A stretch of DNA of 64,000 nt, from NCBI GenBank assembly GCA_918797485.1, contig CAKKNE010000006.1, positions 2,294,001-2,358,000 on the forward strand. Reading direction: 5' to 3'. The notes beneath the pieces were generated by a model. It had not been told where the DNA came from. It ran no database searches and saw only the letters and a list, made by a program, of their open reading frames with translations. Numbering within the stretch: the stretch's first letter is position 1; each line of letters starts with the position of its first letter. This stretch comes from Pelagomonas calceolata (lineage: Eukaryota > Sar > Pelagophyceae > Pelagomonadales > Pelagomonadaceae). Below are positions 8,155-16,421 of this stretch, one piece after another. The position numbers were made by a program, and so were the translations under genes.

Positions 8155-11066
8155 TCAGGCCATCGCGCCCGAGAAGGTCACGTCCGGCGTGATCGGCACG
8201 TCGGCCTTCTTCTTGTCCTGGCGCTCCGTCATCTCGGACCACGCCTGCGCCAAGTCGGCTTTTTCGTTGCCCTTCCTCACGACACAGCGGTCGCCCCGAG
8301 CCACGCGCACGACGGCGCAGCACCCTAGTAATGCGCCAGTAACTAGTAAGGCAGTAACAAGTAAAGTGGCCGCAGCCCCAGTGTCCTCGTCGGGCTCGAC
8401 GGCAAAAGGGTCCGCGGACTTGACATACCCTACGGTAGAAGCCTTCTTCTCCTCGTCGTCGTGCCAGTCCTCGAAGTGCCTTCGTTCATCGTCGCCGTCC
8501 GCGAAGTAGTCGTCGTCCCAGTACCTGCGCGGAATGGCCTCAAACTCGAAAAAGAAACCACCCACTTCCATCGTTCCTGGAGACGAGTCGTATTGAAGTG
8601 AAGGCACCGACGTGGGACGCCGCGAGCGGACCAGTTGCTCTCGTCGTCGTCCCACCACGTGTCGTCCTCGTAGGTGCTGAAGTTGCCCTTGGACGCGGGA
8701 CCGCAGTCCTGGCAGTCCGTTCCTAACGCGCATTCTCCGCCCTGGCGCGGGTCGTCGCAGAAGCCATCCCTAGCATACGCGCACGTGTTGTCGCATTCTA
8801 CTTCTTCAACTTCTTTTTGTGTGGCATCCCCATGCAACGGTTGGCAGTCCGTGCAGTCCGTGCCGTAGGCGCAGGCCGGTAGACTACCTTCGTCGTCCCA
8901 ATACTGGCCGTAAGCGTCGTCATAAAAACCCGCGTAGTAGTTGTCGTCCCCATACCTCCCCCCCCAGTCATCGTCCCAACCATACTCATCATCTTCGACC
9001 GCCGGCTGCGTGCCGTCGTCACACACACCGTCCAGGGCCCACTCGCAGGAATCGTCGCAGATATCACCATCCGGTTCCTTGACGACTGTCGCCACAACTA
9101 TCGGTTTGTCGAAGATGACCTCGCCCGCACCCGAATCTACTTTGGTTACTTTGAGCTCGACGCCTTTGTCATCTTTCAGGTCGTCGCACCACGCTCCATC
9201 TTCTTTGAGTTCCAATGTTACAGACCACTCGGTGGCCTCGATCACACTGTACTTGGCGGCTCTAGTTGGCTCTAGGGTCAACGACGTGCCGTCCGGCGAG
9301 AAGCCCGAACCTCGCACCACCAATCTCTTCGAATGCGTGCCGTACAGCTTGAGCTCGGGGTGGGCGTCAACCACAGGATCGCGGAGGACCGTCGCGACGC
9401 CGACACCTTGACCGTTCGCGAAGGTTCTTTTGGTTTTATCCCCACAGGTGATCTGCGTCACGTATAGAACACCTACCGGCCAGCGCTGCTTGTCCTTTAA
9501 TTCCATCTGGATCTCGGTCGGCGACGCCTTCGTGACGGAAAAGACGTCGGACGAGATGCCCTGCTTGAATTCGACCTTCGCGTCCTTTCCACTATACCCT
9601 TTCTTGCACAGCGAGGTCCCGGAGATCTTTAAATGGCGTAGTGCAGGAGTCTCGTACAAAGTTTGAGTAGACGCGGTAGGCGAGATCTGCGCGCCGGACT
9701 CGTGCAGAGCGTCCTCCTTGATCGTGCCCAGCACGCGGGGCATCGCCTTCGAGACCGTCGGGGCCGGGCCGGCGCCCGTGTCGAGTGCGACACATTTTAA
9801 CGTGCCTCCTGCCTTCGACGCCCACGCTTTCCCATCTCTTAAAGCTACTCTAGCATGGGTAGCATTGAAGACACTTAACAAGTAGTCGACGAAGGGCCTC
9901 AGCTCCAAAGAACCGTCCGCAGACTCCCCAACAAGGCTAACAGTCGTAGAGCCGCGCACGAAGCCACCACCCACTAACCATAACTCATGGGTCAAGGTCC
10001 GGTAGATCTCCCGCGTCTGGTCCGAATGGAGCGAGGGATCCGCGTAGATCGTCGCGACGACGCGGCCCTTCTTCGCATCCGTGGCACCGACCGGCACGAG
10101 GCCCGCGCCGGCGTCGACCGCGAGTAGCGTGAGCGGCCCAGGTAGGTTCGCGGCGTTCGGCCGCCACTTGCTACCAGCTAATAGCGATAGCGTGAGAGCA
10201 TTTGTGGTGGCGGAAGTAACGGTATAGTTCACGCCTCGGCCCTGGAGCTTGTTGCCCCACCGGAGTCGATTCATGGGCGCCGTCTCGTTGAAACCATGAC
10301 CAATAACTTTGAGCTCGGGCGCTGACTGGTAGTATTTTTTATCTGACGTAGTTTCTACCGTAACACCATGTCCACCGAGGTTCGCTTGCACTTCGGCCAC
10401 CGTCACTCCCCCAAATTTGGCGTCGATTCTTAATGCCCCAGCACCGGTGTCGATGCGCTTGAGTTTGAGGGGTCCTGGATTGCCATCAGATCTCCACTTG
10501 CGCCCCGTTTTTAGCGACAATTGAGCCACCTTGGGCGACTTGATTTGTAGGACATAATCGACATCTTGATAGAGCGGCGGGTCAAACGTCAACTGCGTCT
10601 TCTTCGCGCGGAAGGCCGTGCCGTTTATGAGTAGTTTCAGCGAGGCCGACATGTAGAGGAGCCGATCTTCGTGTTTCACTACGGTAGGTGTGCTCAACAC
10701 CGTCGCGGCCACGACGGGCTCCTCCAGCAAATTCTGGTCGCCCTGCGTGTCGTCTCTGTACTCCGTGAGGTACAAAGACGACTCCGATAACCCTTCGCCG
10801 AGCGGCCACGTCGCTGAACCCTTGAGCAACACCGAGAGACTCGTCTCCGACGTCACGAGGACCGAATACTTGGCCGGGTCCAACGCCGGCACGAAGGTGA
10901 GGTGGATGTTCGTGCCGTCGCCTGCAAACCCTTCGCCCTGCAGTCTTAGTTTCGGGGTCACGGTGCTGTAGACCAGGGCGTTGCGCGACGTGACCTTGAC
11001 GGCCGCGGCGGTGCTGACGAGCGCCAGGAGGCGCATCATCATCGTTTTTGACTGGCGCGCCGGCAA
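8155..11066 (-). CDS. Secreted/membrane IPT-like repeat protein with Cys-rich LNR-like modules
   Basis: Two exons, 11066-8608 and 8524-8155, give 942 residues. The N-terminus (MMMRLLALVSTAAAVK) is a signal peptide; ATGs at 11042, 11039 or 11036 fit better than the one at 11066. Then come about six repeats of roughly 110 residues with G-x-G-F-x-x-x-x-T starts (LQGEGFAGDGT, VIGHGFNETA, VGGGFVRGSTT, VRGSGFSPDGT), resembling IPT/TIG immunoglobulin-like domains. Two Cys-rich modules follow (CDDSCEWALDGVCDDG, CDNTCAYARDGFCDD), each ending GTDCxDC. A transmembrane helix (TLLVTALLVTGALLGCCAVV) precedes a short charged cytoplasmic tail. It is probably a cell-surface protein. The intron is inferred because the first frame ends in nonsense just after an acidic DDD/W region that resumes in the second frame. 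Confidence 0.75.
8525..8607 (-). other. Intron (83 bp), possibly a decayed introner
   Basis: On the minus strand the donor is CG|GTGCCTTC and the acceptor CCGCGCAG|GTACTGG. Splicing joins ...GVPRR to YWDDDYF in frame (exon sum divisible by three). The acceptor end, ATTCCGCGCAG, matches 9 of 11 bases of the introner terminus TTTCCGCACAG, but the other terminus and the target duplication are not recognisable. Confidence 0.55.
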
Positions 11067-11552
11067 TTTTTTTTTTTCAGTATCAACTGAGCTGCTTTGT
11101 CAGCGACGGCGCGGCGTTAGCGCTGCGTCGGTTGGATCGCTGGCGTTGCGCGATAGCAATACCGAGACGCCGCGACGTAGAATGCACTTCGGGTGGCCGC
11201 GGCGATGTCGCGTCGGCGCTCGGCAAAATTGATGAAACCTCTAGCTTGACATACTAGGACGAAATTTACTCAGCCGATTACGAGTCCAAGTAAGCCTCCG
11301 AGCCCCGGTAACGCTCCCGCGCCCAGGCCTCGGCGCGACGCGCCAGGTCGCGGGTCTGGAGCGCCGTCGAGCGCCCGAGCGCCGAGCGCATCGATTTTGC
11401 GCACTCCCCGGCTCGGGCGAGGTCCGGGCAGCCAAGCACTTGTGCGCAGCAAGAGAGGCAGCCTCTCGCGCGCGCCGCGCTCGGAGCGGAGCACCGCTGC
11501 CGCTGCCGCTTGGGACGAGCCTGCTCACTGCTCGGGCGCCGCCGCGGCGCCG
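11067..11552. other. Divergent intergenic region without strong motif
   Basis: This 486-bp head-to-head spacer separates the IPT-repeat gene and the WW gene. A 10-T run lies near 11068. CTAGCTTGACATACTAG at about 11244-11260 is a shortened relative of the recurring promoter motif, but it lacks the normal spacing and is not counted as a copy. Most of 11280-11552 is highly GC-rich. Confidence 0.5.
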
Positions 11553-12104
11553 ATGGAGGACGGCTGGGTCGAATACGTCGACCCGGCCACCGGCCACCCC
11601 TACCTGTACCATGCGGAGAGCGGCGAGAGCCGCTGGGTCGTGGCCAAGCCGCCCGCGCCGCCCGCGGGCAGCCCGAACGGCCACGCGAACGGCGCATCGT
11701 ACGCCGCCGCCGCGCCGCACGACGCCGCCGCGGAGGCCGACGCCTCGTCGTCGTCCGCGTCCTCGTCGTCGTCCTCCTCGGACGACGAGCGCGGCATCTC
11801 TGATGATGAATTTGACGACCCCGACCTCGAGGCCAAGTTCCGGCGCATGCTGGAGACGCCCGAGGGCCGGGAAGCCGTGGACGCGGAGCGCGCGCGGGCC
11901 GAGCGGTTGGTGGACCGGCGCGAGCGCGAGCGCTACGAGGCGTGGCGGCGGCGGCGGCGGCGGCAGAGTGGTGGTGGCGGTTTCCTGTCGACGCTGGCGA
12001 CGCTGGCGACGCTGCCCCTGAAGGTCTCGTTCGGGGTGATCCGGTGGGGCTGGAACCGGTGGCGGCGGCCCGAGGCCGCGGGCGACGGGTCCGAGGTTGT
12101 GTAG
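11553..12104 (+). CDS. WW-domain protein
   Basis: A 183-residue protein starting MEDGWVEYVDPATGHPYLYH. Residues 3-33 form a WW domain with both signature tryptophans (GWVEYVD, SRWVVAKPP) and the trailing prolines; such domains bind proline-rich ligands. It is followed by a Ser/Asp acidic tract (residues about 68-85), a charged helix (RRMLETPEGREAVDAERARAERL) and an amphipathic C-terminal segment (LATLPLKVSFGVIRWGWNRW) that may touch membranes. The frame is open further upstream without domain content, so the ATG before the WW domain was chosen. A long Arg/Pro-rich frame on the opposite strand was judged a shadow. Confidence 0.75.
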   Translation: MEDGWVEYVDPATGHPYLYHAESGESRWVVAKPPAPPAGSPNGHANGASYAAAAPHDAAAEADASSSSASSSSSSSDDERGISDDEFDDPDLEAKFRRMLETPEGREAVDAERARAERLVDRRERERYEAWRRRRRRQSGGGGFLSTLATLATLPLKVSFGVIRWGWNRWRRPEAAGDGSEVV

Positions 12105-12141
12105 TTACTTTTGTCATTTTTTAAAACATGGCGTGGAGAAT

Positions 12142-12810
12142 TTACCGCTCCGGCTCCATTTCGACGACGACGCCCTCGACGGTCGGCTCCTCGCCGCCGC
12201 CTTCGACCTTTCCGCCCGACGACGACCCGCCGCCATGCACCTCGATCTCTGGATGGACCGCCGTTGGGACGGGCGGGTAGAAGAAGGTGTGGTACATCGT
12301 CGGCGCATCGCCGTTGAAGGAGGACGTAAACGTTAGACGCAGGTAGCGGCCGAGCTTCATCGGGGCCCAAGACCAGTGCTTCACGGCAGGATCCGGCTCG
12401 GAGACACGCGCCCACGGCACGTCCTCACCCCACGCGGCGTCGGCACTCAGGCTGGCCACCGGCCGCCAGGGCCCTTCCTGTTCATCGGACGTCTCGACGG
12501 TCATCGTCTTCGGCGACTCACCGGCCACGTACGCCTTCATCTCAACGCCGGCCACAAGCCGCCCCTCGCATCCCTCGAAGAGGGCCCAGTGAGGGAAGCA
12601 TCCATGCCCGCCACTGCGTCCACCAAAGTTTGCGAAGCCACCACCACGCGAGGTGATGTTGCTCAGACGGCCGTTGCCATCCATCGGGCTCGACTGGACT
12701 GCTCTGAGTGAAAGCGGAGCGTTCCAATCAACCTGTGGCGAGCGGCCGCTGCTGCCCGGTGAGTGGGTGCCCATTGCCGCAACCCATTGCTTCGAGCCAC
12801 CGCATCCCAT
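12142..12810 (-). CDS. Predicted N-myristoylated discoidin (F5/8-C)-like protein
   Basis: A 222-residue protein if started at the ATG giving MGCGGSKQ. That is a textbook N-myristoylation/palmitoylation signal, so I prefer it to the ATG two codons upstream. The body resembles a galactose-binding-like F5/8 type C fold: Gly/Asn-rich start, WALFEGCEGRLVAG, MTVETSDEQEGPW, and the characteristic LGRYLRLTFTSSFNGDAPTM, then YHTFFYP. The tail is Gly/Glu-rich. An intracellular, membrane-anchored discoidin domain is unusual because the fold is mostly extracellular. The function is unknown. It converges on the WW gene with a 37-bp gap. Confidence 0.65.
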   Translation of the reverse strand: MGCGGSKQWVAAMGTHSPGSSGRSPQVDWNAPLSLRAVQSSPMDGNGRLSNITSRGGGFANFGGRSGGHGCFPHWALFEGCEGRLVAGVEMKAYVAGESPKTMTVETSDEQEGPWRPVASLSADAAWGEDVPWARVSEPDPAVKHWSWAPMKLGRYLRLTFTSSFNGDAPTMYHTFFYPPVPTAVHPEIEVHGGGSSSGGKVEGGGEEPTVEGVVVEMEPER

Positions 12811-12965
12811 TGCCAAGTTCTATAGCGCCCACTGTCCTTTCCAAATGGTGTCTTGTCAGCCGGGCAGCCGGGAGAGCTGTGGATGCGGGTTCTTGGAGAT
12901 GGTTCTTGGCGCCATCGCTGCGGCCCCACGCACTCCGCGGCGAGTCGGTGGAAAAGTAGCAAACG

Positions 12966-14510
12966 TTACTCCCCGGACTCCTTGGGCGGCCCCGGCCGCC
13001 ACCCGTCCCCGTCCTCGTCCGAATCAGCACAGGGCTCCACATCTAATATAGACACGGCGTTCGCCGGGTCCCACTCCGGCGCCACCTCGTTGTCGTCCTC
13101 GACCTTCAAGAGCCGCGGCGCGCCAGATAAAGCGCCCCGCGCGGCGACGGCCCGCCGACTCACCTCGCGGCGGAACCAGCCCGCCCCCCTTTGGATTTGC
13201 GTCGTGGCGACGGGGAACTCGGCCTCGATGCCCTTCCAGGACGTCTCCGCGGCCCGTGCTAGCTTGCCGACCAAGGGCTTTTCCTCCTGAACACTTGGGT
13301 CGGGCAAATCCCACTGGCACATTTTGAGCGTCTTTGGGGACGCCAGAGCGTCGTTCAAGTGCCTTTCCAACATCCCGACGAGCACCTCCTTCGGGACGAT
13401 CCCATACACCGTCTTCAGGAGACTCTGGTCGGCGTTTTCATCGACGGCGATCGCGTCCTTCTCCAGGATGAGTCGCGGGAGGCGTATCAGTTCGACACGC
13501 GATAGGCGTGGAAACGGCGCCGTCGTTGATGATTTCAACAGTAGCTCGCAGCGCGGCCGGCCCGATAAGGTACTTCGCAAATCGAACGACAACGGGTGCG
13601 TCACGGACTTGTCGATGCCCTTGAGTAAATGAGCTGCTGTTTTGAGAAATGAAGGCAGGCCGCCGCCGGCCGGGCGGTAGCCCTTGACCCGACACACCAA
13701 GCGCTGGGGCCATCTCAGGTCGAGACCCAACCGATGCGCGTCCTGATCCGGCCGCAACTCCAATCTTTTGACACTCAGCTTGTCGTCGCCCTCATACCTC
13801 AAAGTCATGGCCTCGACGACGTAGATGCCTCTCAATGCTTTATTCATCTGCGCGAGCGTCTTCTCCGACGAGAGCACGTTGTTCAGCGTCCTTAACCAAT
13901 TATGCCGGTGGAACAAACCAGCATCACCCAACAGACCGTCGACCGACAAGGACGAGAGGAAGGCCGCGGCCTCGTCGGACATCTCGCCGGCCTCCGCGCG
14001 TCTAGCTTGCCGTCTTTCTTCCTCGACCTCGGCTCTCGCATCATCGCGAGCTGAGGAAGACGCCGTCTTCAGCGTTCGCAACCACCTCTGCCGCTCGCCT
14101 TCCGACGAACATTCCAAGTGGTACACGTCATCTCTCGCGCGAAGCGTGAACGCGAAAACATGAGCTCTTTTAGGAACGTAATCGAGACCCAGATCACACC
14201 TAGCACCTCCTAAATTCACGCGCCCCCGCTCCTTCAGGCACCGCTCGTCCTCGTAGTAGGAGATCGACGACCAGTCATCTGATAAAACAAAATAGCGCCG
14301 CTTCCAGTTCCGCCTTTTTCTTCCTTTTTTCATGAGCCATCCTCTCGACACAAAAGGTGGCGGCGGCGGCGGCGGCGGCGCCTTTTCTTCTTCTTTTTTC
14401 TCGATAGTTTTTGGTTTCACTTGCGCCGGTTTTTTTTTCGTGCCAAATTCCAGCGTGATGCCGGCCTCGGCGGCTCGTAAGAGTGTTAGTAAGGTGAGGA
14501 GGCGGAGCAT
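12966..14510 (-). CDS. PH-domain protein with secretory N-terminus
   Basis: A 514-residue protein from the ATG at 14510. It begins MLRLLTLLTLLRAAEAG, a clear signal-peptide or anchor sequence, then a Lys/Glu/Pro linker. A pleckstrin-homology domain at about residues 55-150 is unmistakable (SRGWLMKKGRKRRNWKRRYF, VLSDDWSSISYYED, closing ERQRWLRTLKT). The remaining 350 residues (LLGDAGLFHRHNWLRTLNNV, VVEAMTLRYEGDDKLSVKRLEL) are reminiscent of SMP-type lipid-transfer domains, but this is uncertain. PH domains bind phosphoinositides or proteins on the cytosolic face, so the N-terminus may be an uncleaved anchor. That would fit a membrane-contact-site protein. The frame is open upstream to 14699 without sensible content. 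Confidence 0.75.
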   Translation of the reverse strand: MLRLLTLLTLLRAAEAGITLEFGTKKKPAQVKPKTIEKKEEEKAPPPPPPPPFVSRGWLMKKGRKRRNWKRRYFVLSDDWSSISYYEDERCLKERGRVNLGGARCDLGLDYVPKRAHVFAFTLRARDDVYHLECSSEGERQRWLRTLKTASSSARDDARAEVEEERRQARRAEAGEMSDEAAAFLSSLSVDGLLGDAGLFHRHNWLRTLNNVLSSEKTLAQMNKALRGIYVVEAMTLRYEGDDKLSVKRLELRPDQDAHRLGLDLRWPQRLVCRVKGYRPAGGGLPSFLKTAAHLLKGIDKSVTHPLSFDLRSTLSGRPRCELLLKSSTTAPFPRLSRVELIRLPRLILEKDAIAVDENADQSLLKTVYGIVPKEVLVGMLERHLNDALASPKTLKMCQWDLPDPSVQEEKPLVGKLARAAETSWKGIEAEFPVATTQIQRGAGWFRREVSRRAVAARGALSGAPRLLKVEDDNEVAPEWDPANAVSILDVEPCADSDEDGDGWRPGPPKESGE

Positions 14511-14552
14511 CGCTGTGGCGCGTGGCGGCGGCTGCGGTGCACGACTCTTGTT

Positions 14553-14635
14553 GCGCAGTGCGCTGCACCTTACGTCGCGCCGCTGCGGAGCACTGATGCT
14601 TGGTGAGCGCAGTGCGCTGCTGCAATTACGTCGCG
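14553..14635. repeat. Two-copy direct repeat in the PH-gene upstream region
   Basis: GCGCAGTGCGCTGC followed by TTACGTCGCG occurs at 14553-14579 and again at 14607-14635 (spacer 2 bases longer in the second). It lies 43-125 bp upstream of the PH gene start and may be a duplicated promoter or 5'UTR element. Confidence 0.65.
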
Positions 14636-14762
14636 GAGCCCGGCACTTGCCGCAAGTCGTCGTCCTCGGCTCACACAGTGCTAATCGATGCCAACGCACG
14701 ATATCAAGGTCCTTCGACGGCAGTTTGCTCCCTGTGAGCTATTTTTTTGTGCAATATAAACC

Positions 14763-14785
14763 CTAGCGTCTATTAAGACACTAGC
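14763..14785 (-). promoter_or_regulatory. CTAG inverted-repeat promoter motif, copy 5
   Basis: Read on the minus strand it is GCTAGTGTCTTAA followed by ACGCTAG, preceded by CTT. It lies 42 bp before the FN3 gene ATG (14827) in the divergent spacer shared with the PH gene (14510). Confidence 0.65.
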
Positions 14786-14826
14786 AAGCAAAATCGTTCC
14801 TGACCCTCGGCCTTGCGCTGCCACAG

Positions 14827-16290
14827 ATGGCGAGCTACGGACTGGAGGGGCCCGGCTTGATCCCAGGGCCGGCACGAGCGAGGGCGTCGCGACCTACGAT
14901 GGCCGGATTACCGCCTCCGATGGCCGCACTGACCACTGCGGAGGAAGATGCCTTGCGCCGCGCGCTTGGCGAGTTACACCCTTGCCCGCCGGCCACTATA
15001 CTCAGGGCAGCCGAGAAAACACTGGGCAGACCCGAGGGCAGCCTAGACGCACGGCAAATGCTCGTCACGGCGTTTTGCAACGCCGAGATGTCGCGCATCG
15101 ACGACCTCAAAAGAGCCGTCGCGCCGCCGTCGCTCGCCTTCGGCGACAAGGGCCTGGTCGTGACCTTTACGCCGCCGAGCGACGTTTCTCACGCGGCGCT
15201 GTACCTGCACGTCGACGGCGACAAGCTGTTCTACGACGCCGACAAAAAGAAACTCCTCGCGCCCGGGGAGCTGGGCAACGCATTGGCGGCGAGGCCTCGG
15301 AGACCGAACAAGGTCGTTGTGAGCGGGGGCCTCAAGGTCGGGAAGCCAATCACGGCCACCGTGTGCTACCGCGGGCCCGCCGCGTTCGCCTTCGGCCCGG
15401 AGGGCGCCCACAGCAACTCCGTCGTCGCCGCTCTGCCCTTGCTGCCCGGCGCGCCGCTGGTGCAGCCCTACACGGCGGGTGGTGTTAAAGTCCACTTCGT
15501 GGCTCCGCCGCGCTGCTTCAAGGTCGCCATTCGAGTGGTCGATACTGCGTCTGGCGATGTCTATCGGGTCGAATGGAATGCAGATAAAGACCTGTACGAT
15601 TGCCTGCTGGGACTGACGGGTCCGGGCACCTCGAGAGTCCCGATCCGCACCATCGAGGTCGACGACCATACTCGCCAAAGTACGGCGAAAATTAGGCTAC
15701 GCGCACACAACATCGAGTACGCGATTAGTCTCGCGGCGTTCAACGGCGTTGCGTGGTCGGAATTTGGCCCCGCGTCGACGATAAACCTCGCGGACCACGT
15801 GCCGTTGGTCCCCTGCGCGCCGCTCATAGATACGATCGGCGAGGATAACGCGATGGTGCGGTTCTCGCCGCCGCCGTCGAAACTTTCGGCTCATGGCTCG
15901 CAAGTCGTGCTCGCGTTCCGCGTCCGTGGGGCCCCCGCGGACGCGACGCGATATTTCGATTCGAATACCCTCGAGCTGGTCGGCGGGGACTATGCGCGGG
16001 ACGCTGTTGGCCTGCTGAATGCCAAAAAGCATGGTCGCGCTATCCGCGTGCGGGGCCTCGCGGCGGCTACGGAGTACGAGGCGACCGTCATTGGCGCAAA
16101 TACATTCGGCTGGAGTGCACACAGCCCGGCCACCACCTTCAAGACGCTCCCGGGCGAGGTGGAGGTGACGGGCGTCCAGACCCAGGACGAGCGCGACGCC
16201 GAGGCGAAGAAGCGCGCCGTCGACGTCGACGCGGACGACTCGGACGAGCCCGAGGCCAAGCGGCCGGCGCGGAAGAAGCGCAGGCAGTAG
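14827..16290 (+). CDS. Fibronectin type III-repeat protein with C-terminal NLS
   Basis: A 487-residue protein. An Ala/Pro N-terminus (a second ATG at 14899 gives MAGLPPPMAAL) leads to a helical region (residues about 35-95). Then come three to four FN3-like beta domains with typical ends: PNKVVVSGGLKVGKPITATV, IEYAISLAAFNGVAWSEFGP and TEYEATVIGANTFGWSAHSP. There is no signal peptide, so despite the FN3 folds it is probably intracellular. The C-terminus (KRPARKKRRQ) is a strong nuclear localisation signal. The function is unknown; a nuclear scaffold is the simplest inference. Confidence 0.75.
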   Translation: MASYGLEGPGLIPGPARARASRPTMAGLPPPMAALTTAEEDALRRALGELHPCPPATILRAAEKTLGRPEGSLDARQMLVTAFCNAEMSRIDDLKRAVAPPSLAFGDKGLVVTFTPPSDVSHAALYLHVDGDKLFYDADKKKLLAPGELGNALAARPRRPNKVVVSGGLKVGKPITATVCYRGPAAFAFGPEGAHSNSVVAALPLLPGAPLVQPYTAGGVKVHFVAPPRCFKVAIRVVDTASGDVYRVEWNADKDLYDCLLGLTGPGTSRVPIRTIEVDDHTRQSTAKIRLRAHNIEYAISLAAFNGVAWSEFGPASTINLADHVPLVPCAPLIDTIGEDNAMVRFSPPPSKLSAHGSQVVLAFRVRGAPADATRYFDSNTLELVGGDYARDAVGLLNAKKHGRAIRVRGLAAATEYEATVIGANTFGWSAHSPATTFKTLPGEVEVTGVQTQDERDAEAKKRAVDVDADDSDEPEAKRPARKKRRQ

Positions 16291-16421
16291 TTGTGTGTAA
16301 ATCAGCCCCCGGGGGAAGTTGATACTAGTATTGCATAACAGCAGCGTCTTACCGTCTAGTCGTCGCGAAGAACAACCGGGGTCGAACGAAGTCGGAACCG
16401 AGGGTATCGAAAACAGCGAAG

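Noticed and set aside
11278-12117. 279-residue open frame on the minus strand opposite the WW gene
   Set aside because: Arg/Ala/Pro repeats only; the opposite strand has a real WW domain. GC-rich DNA leaves long empty frames.
12865-12881. 17-bp word shared with 49995-50011
   Set aside because: Exact but with only two copies in a GC-rich window; could be chance, so not proposed as an element.
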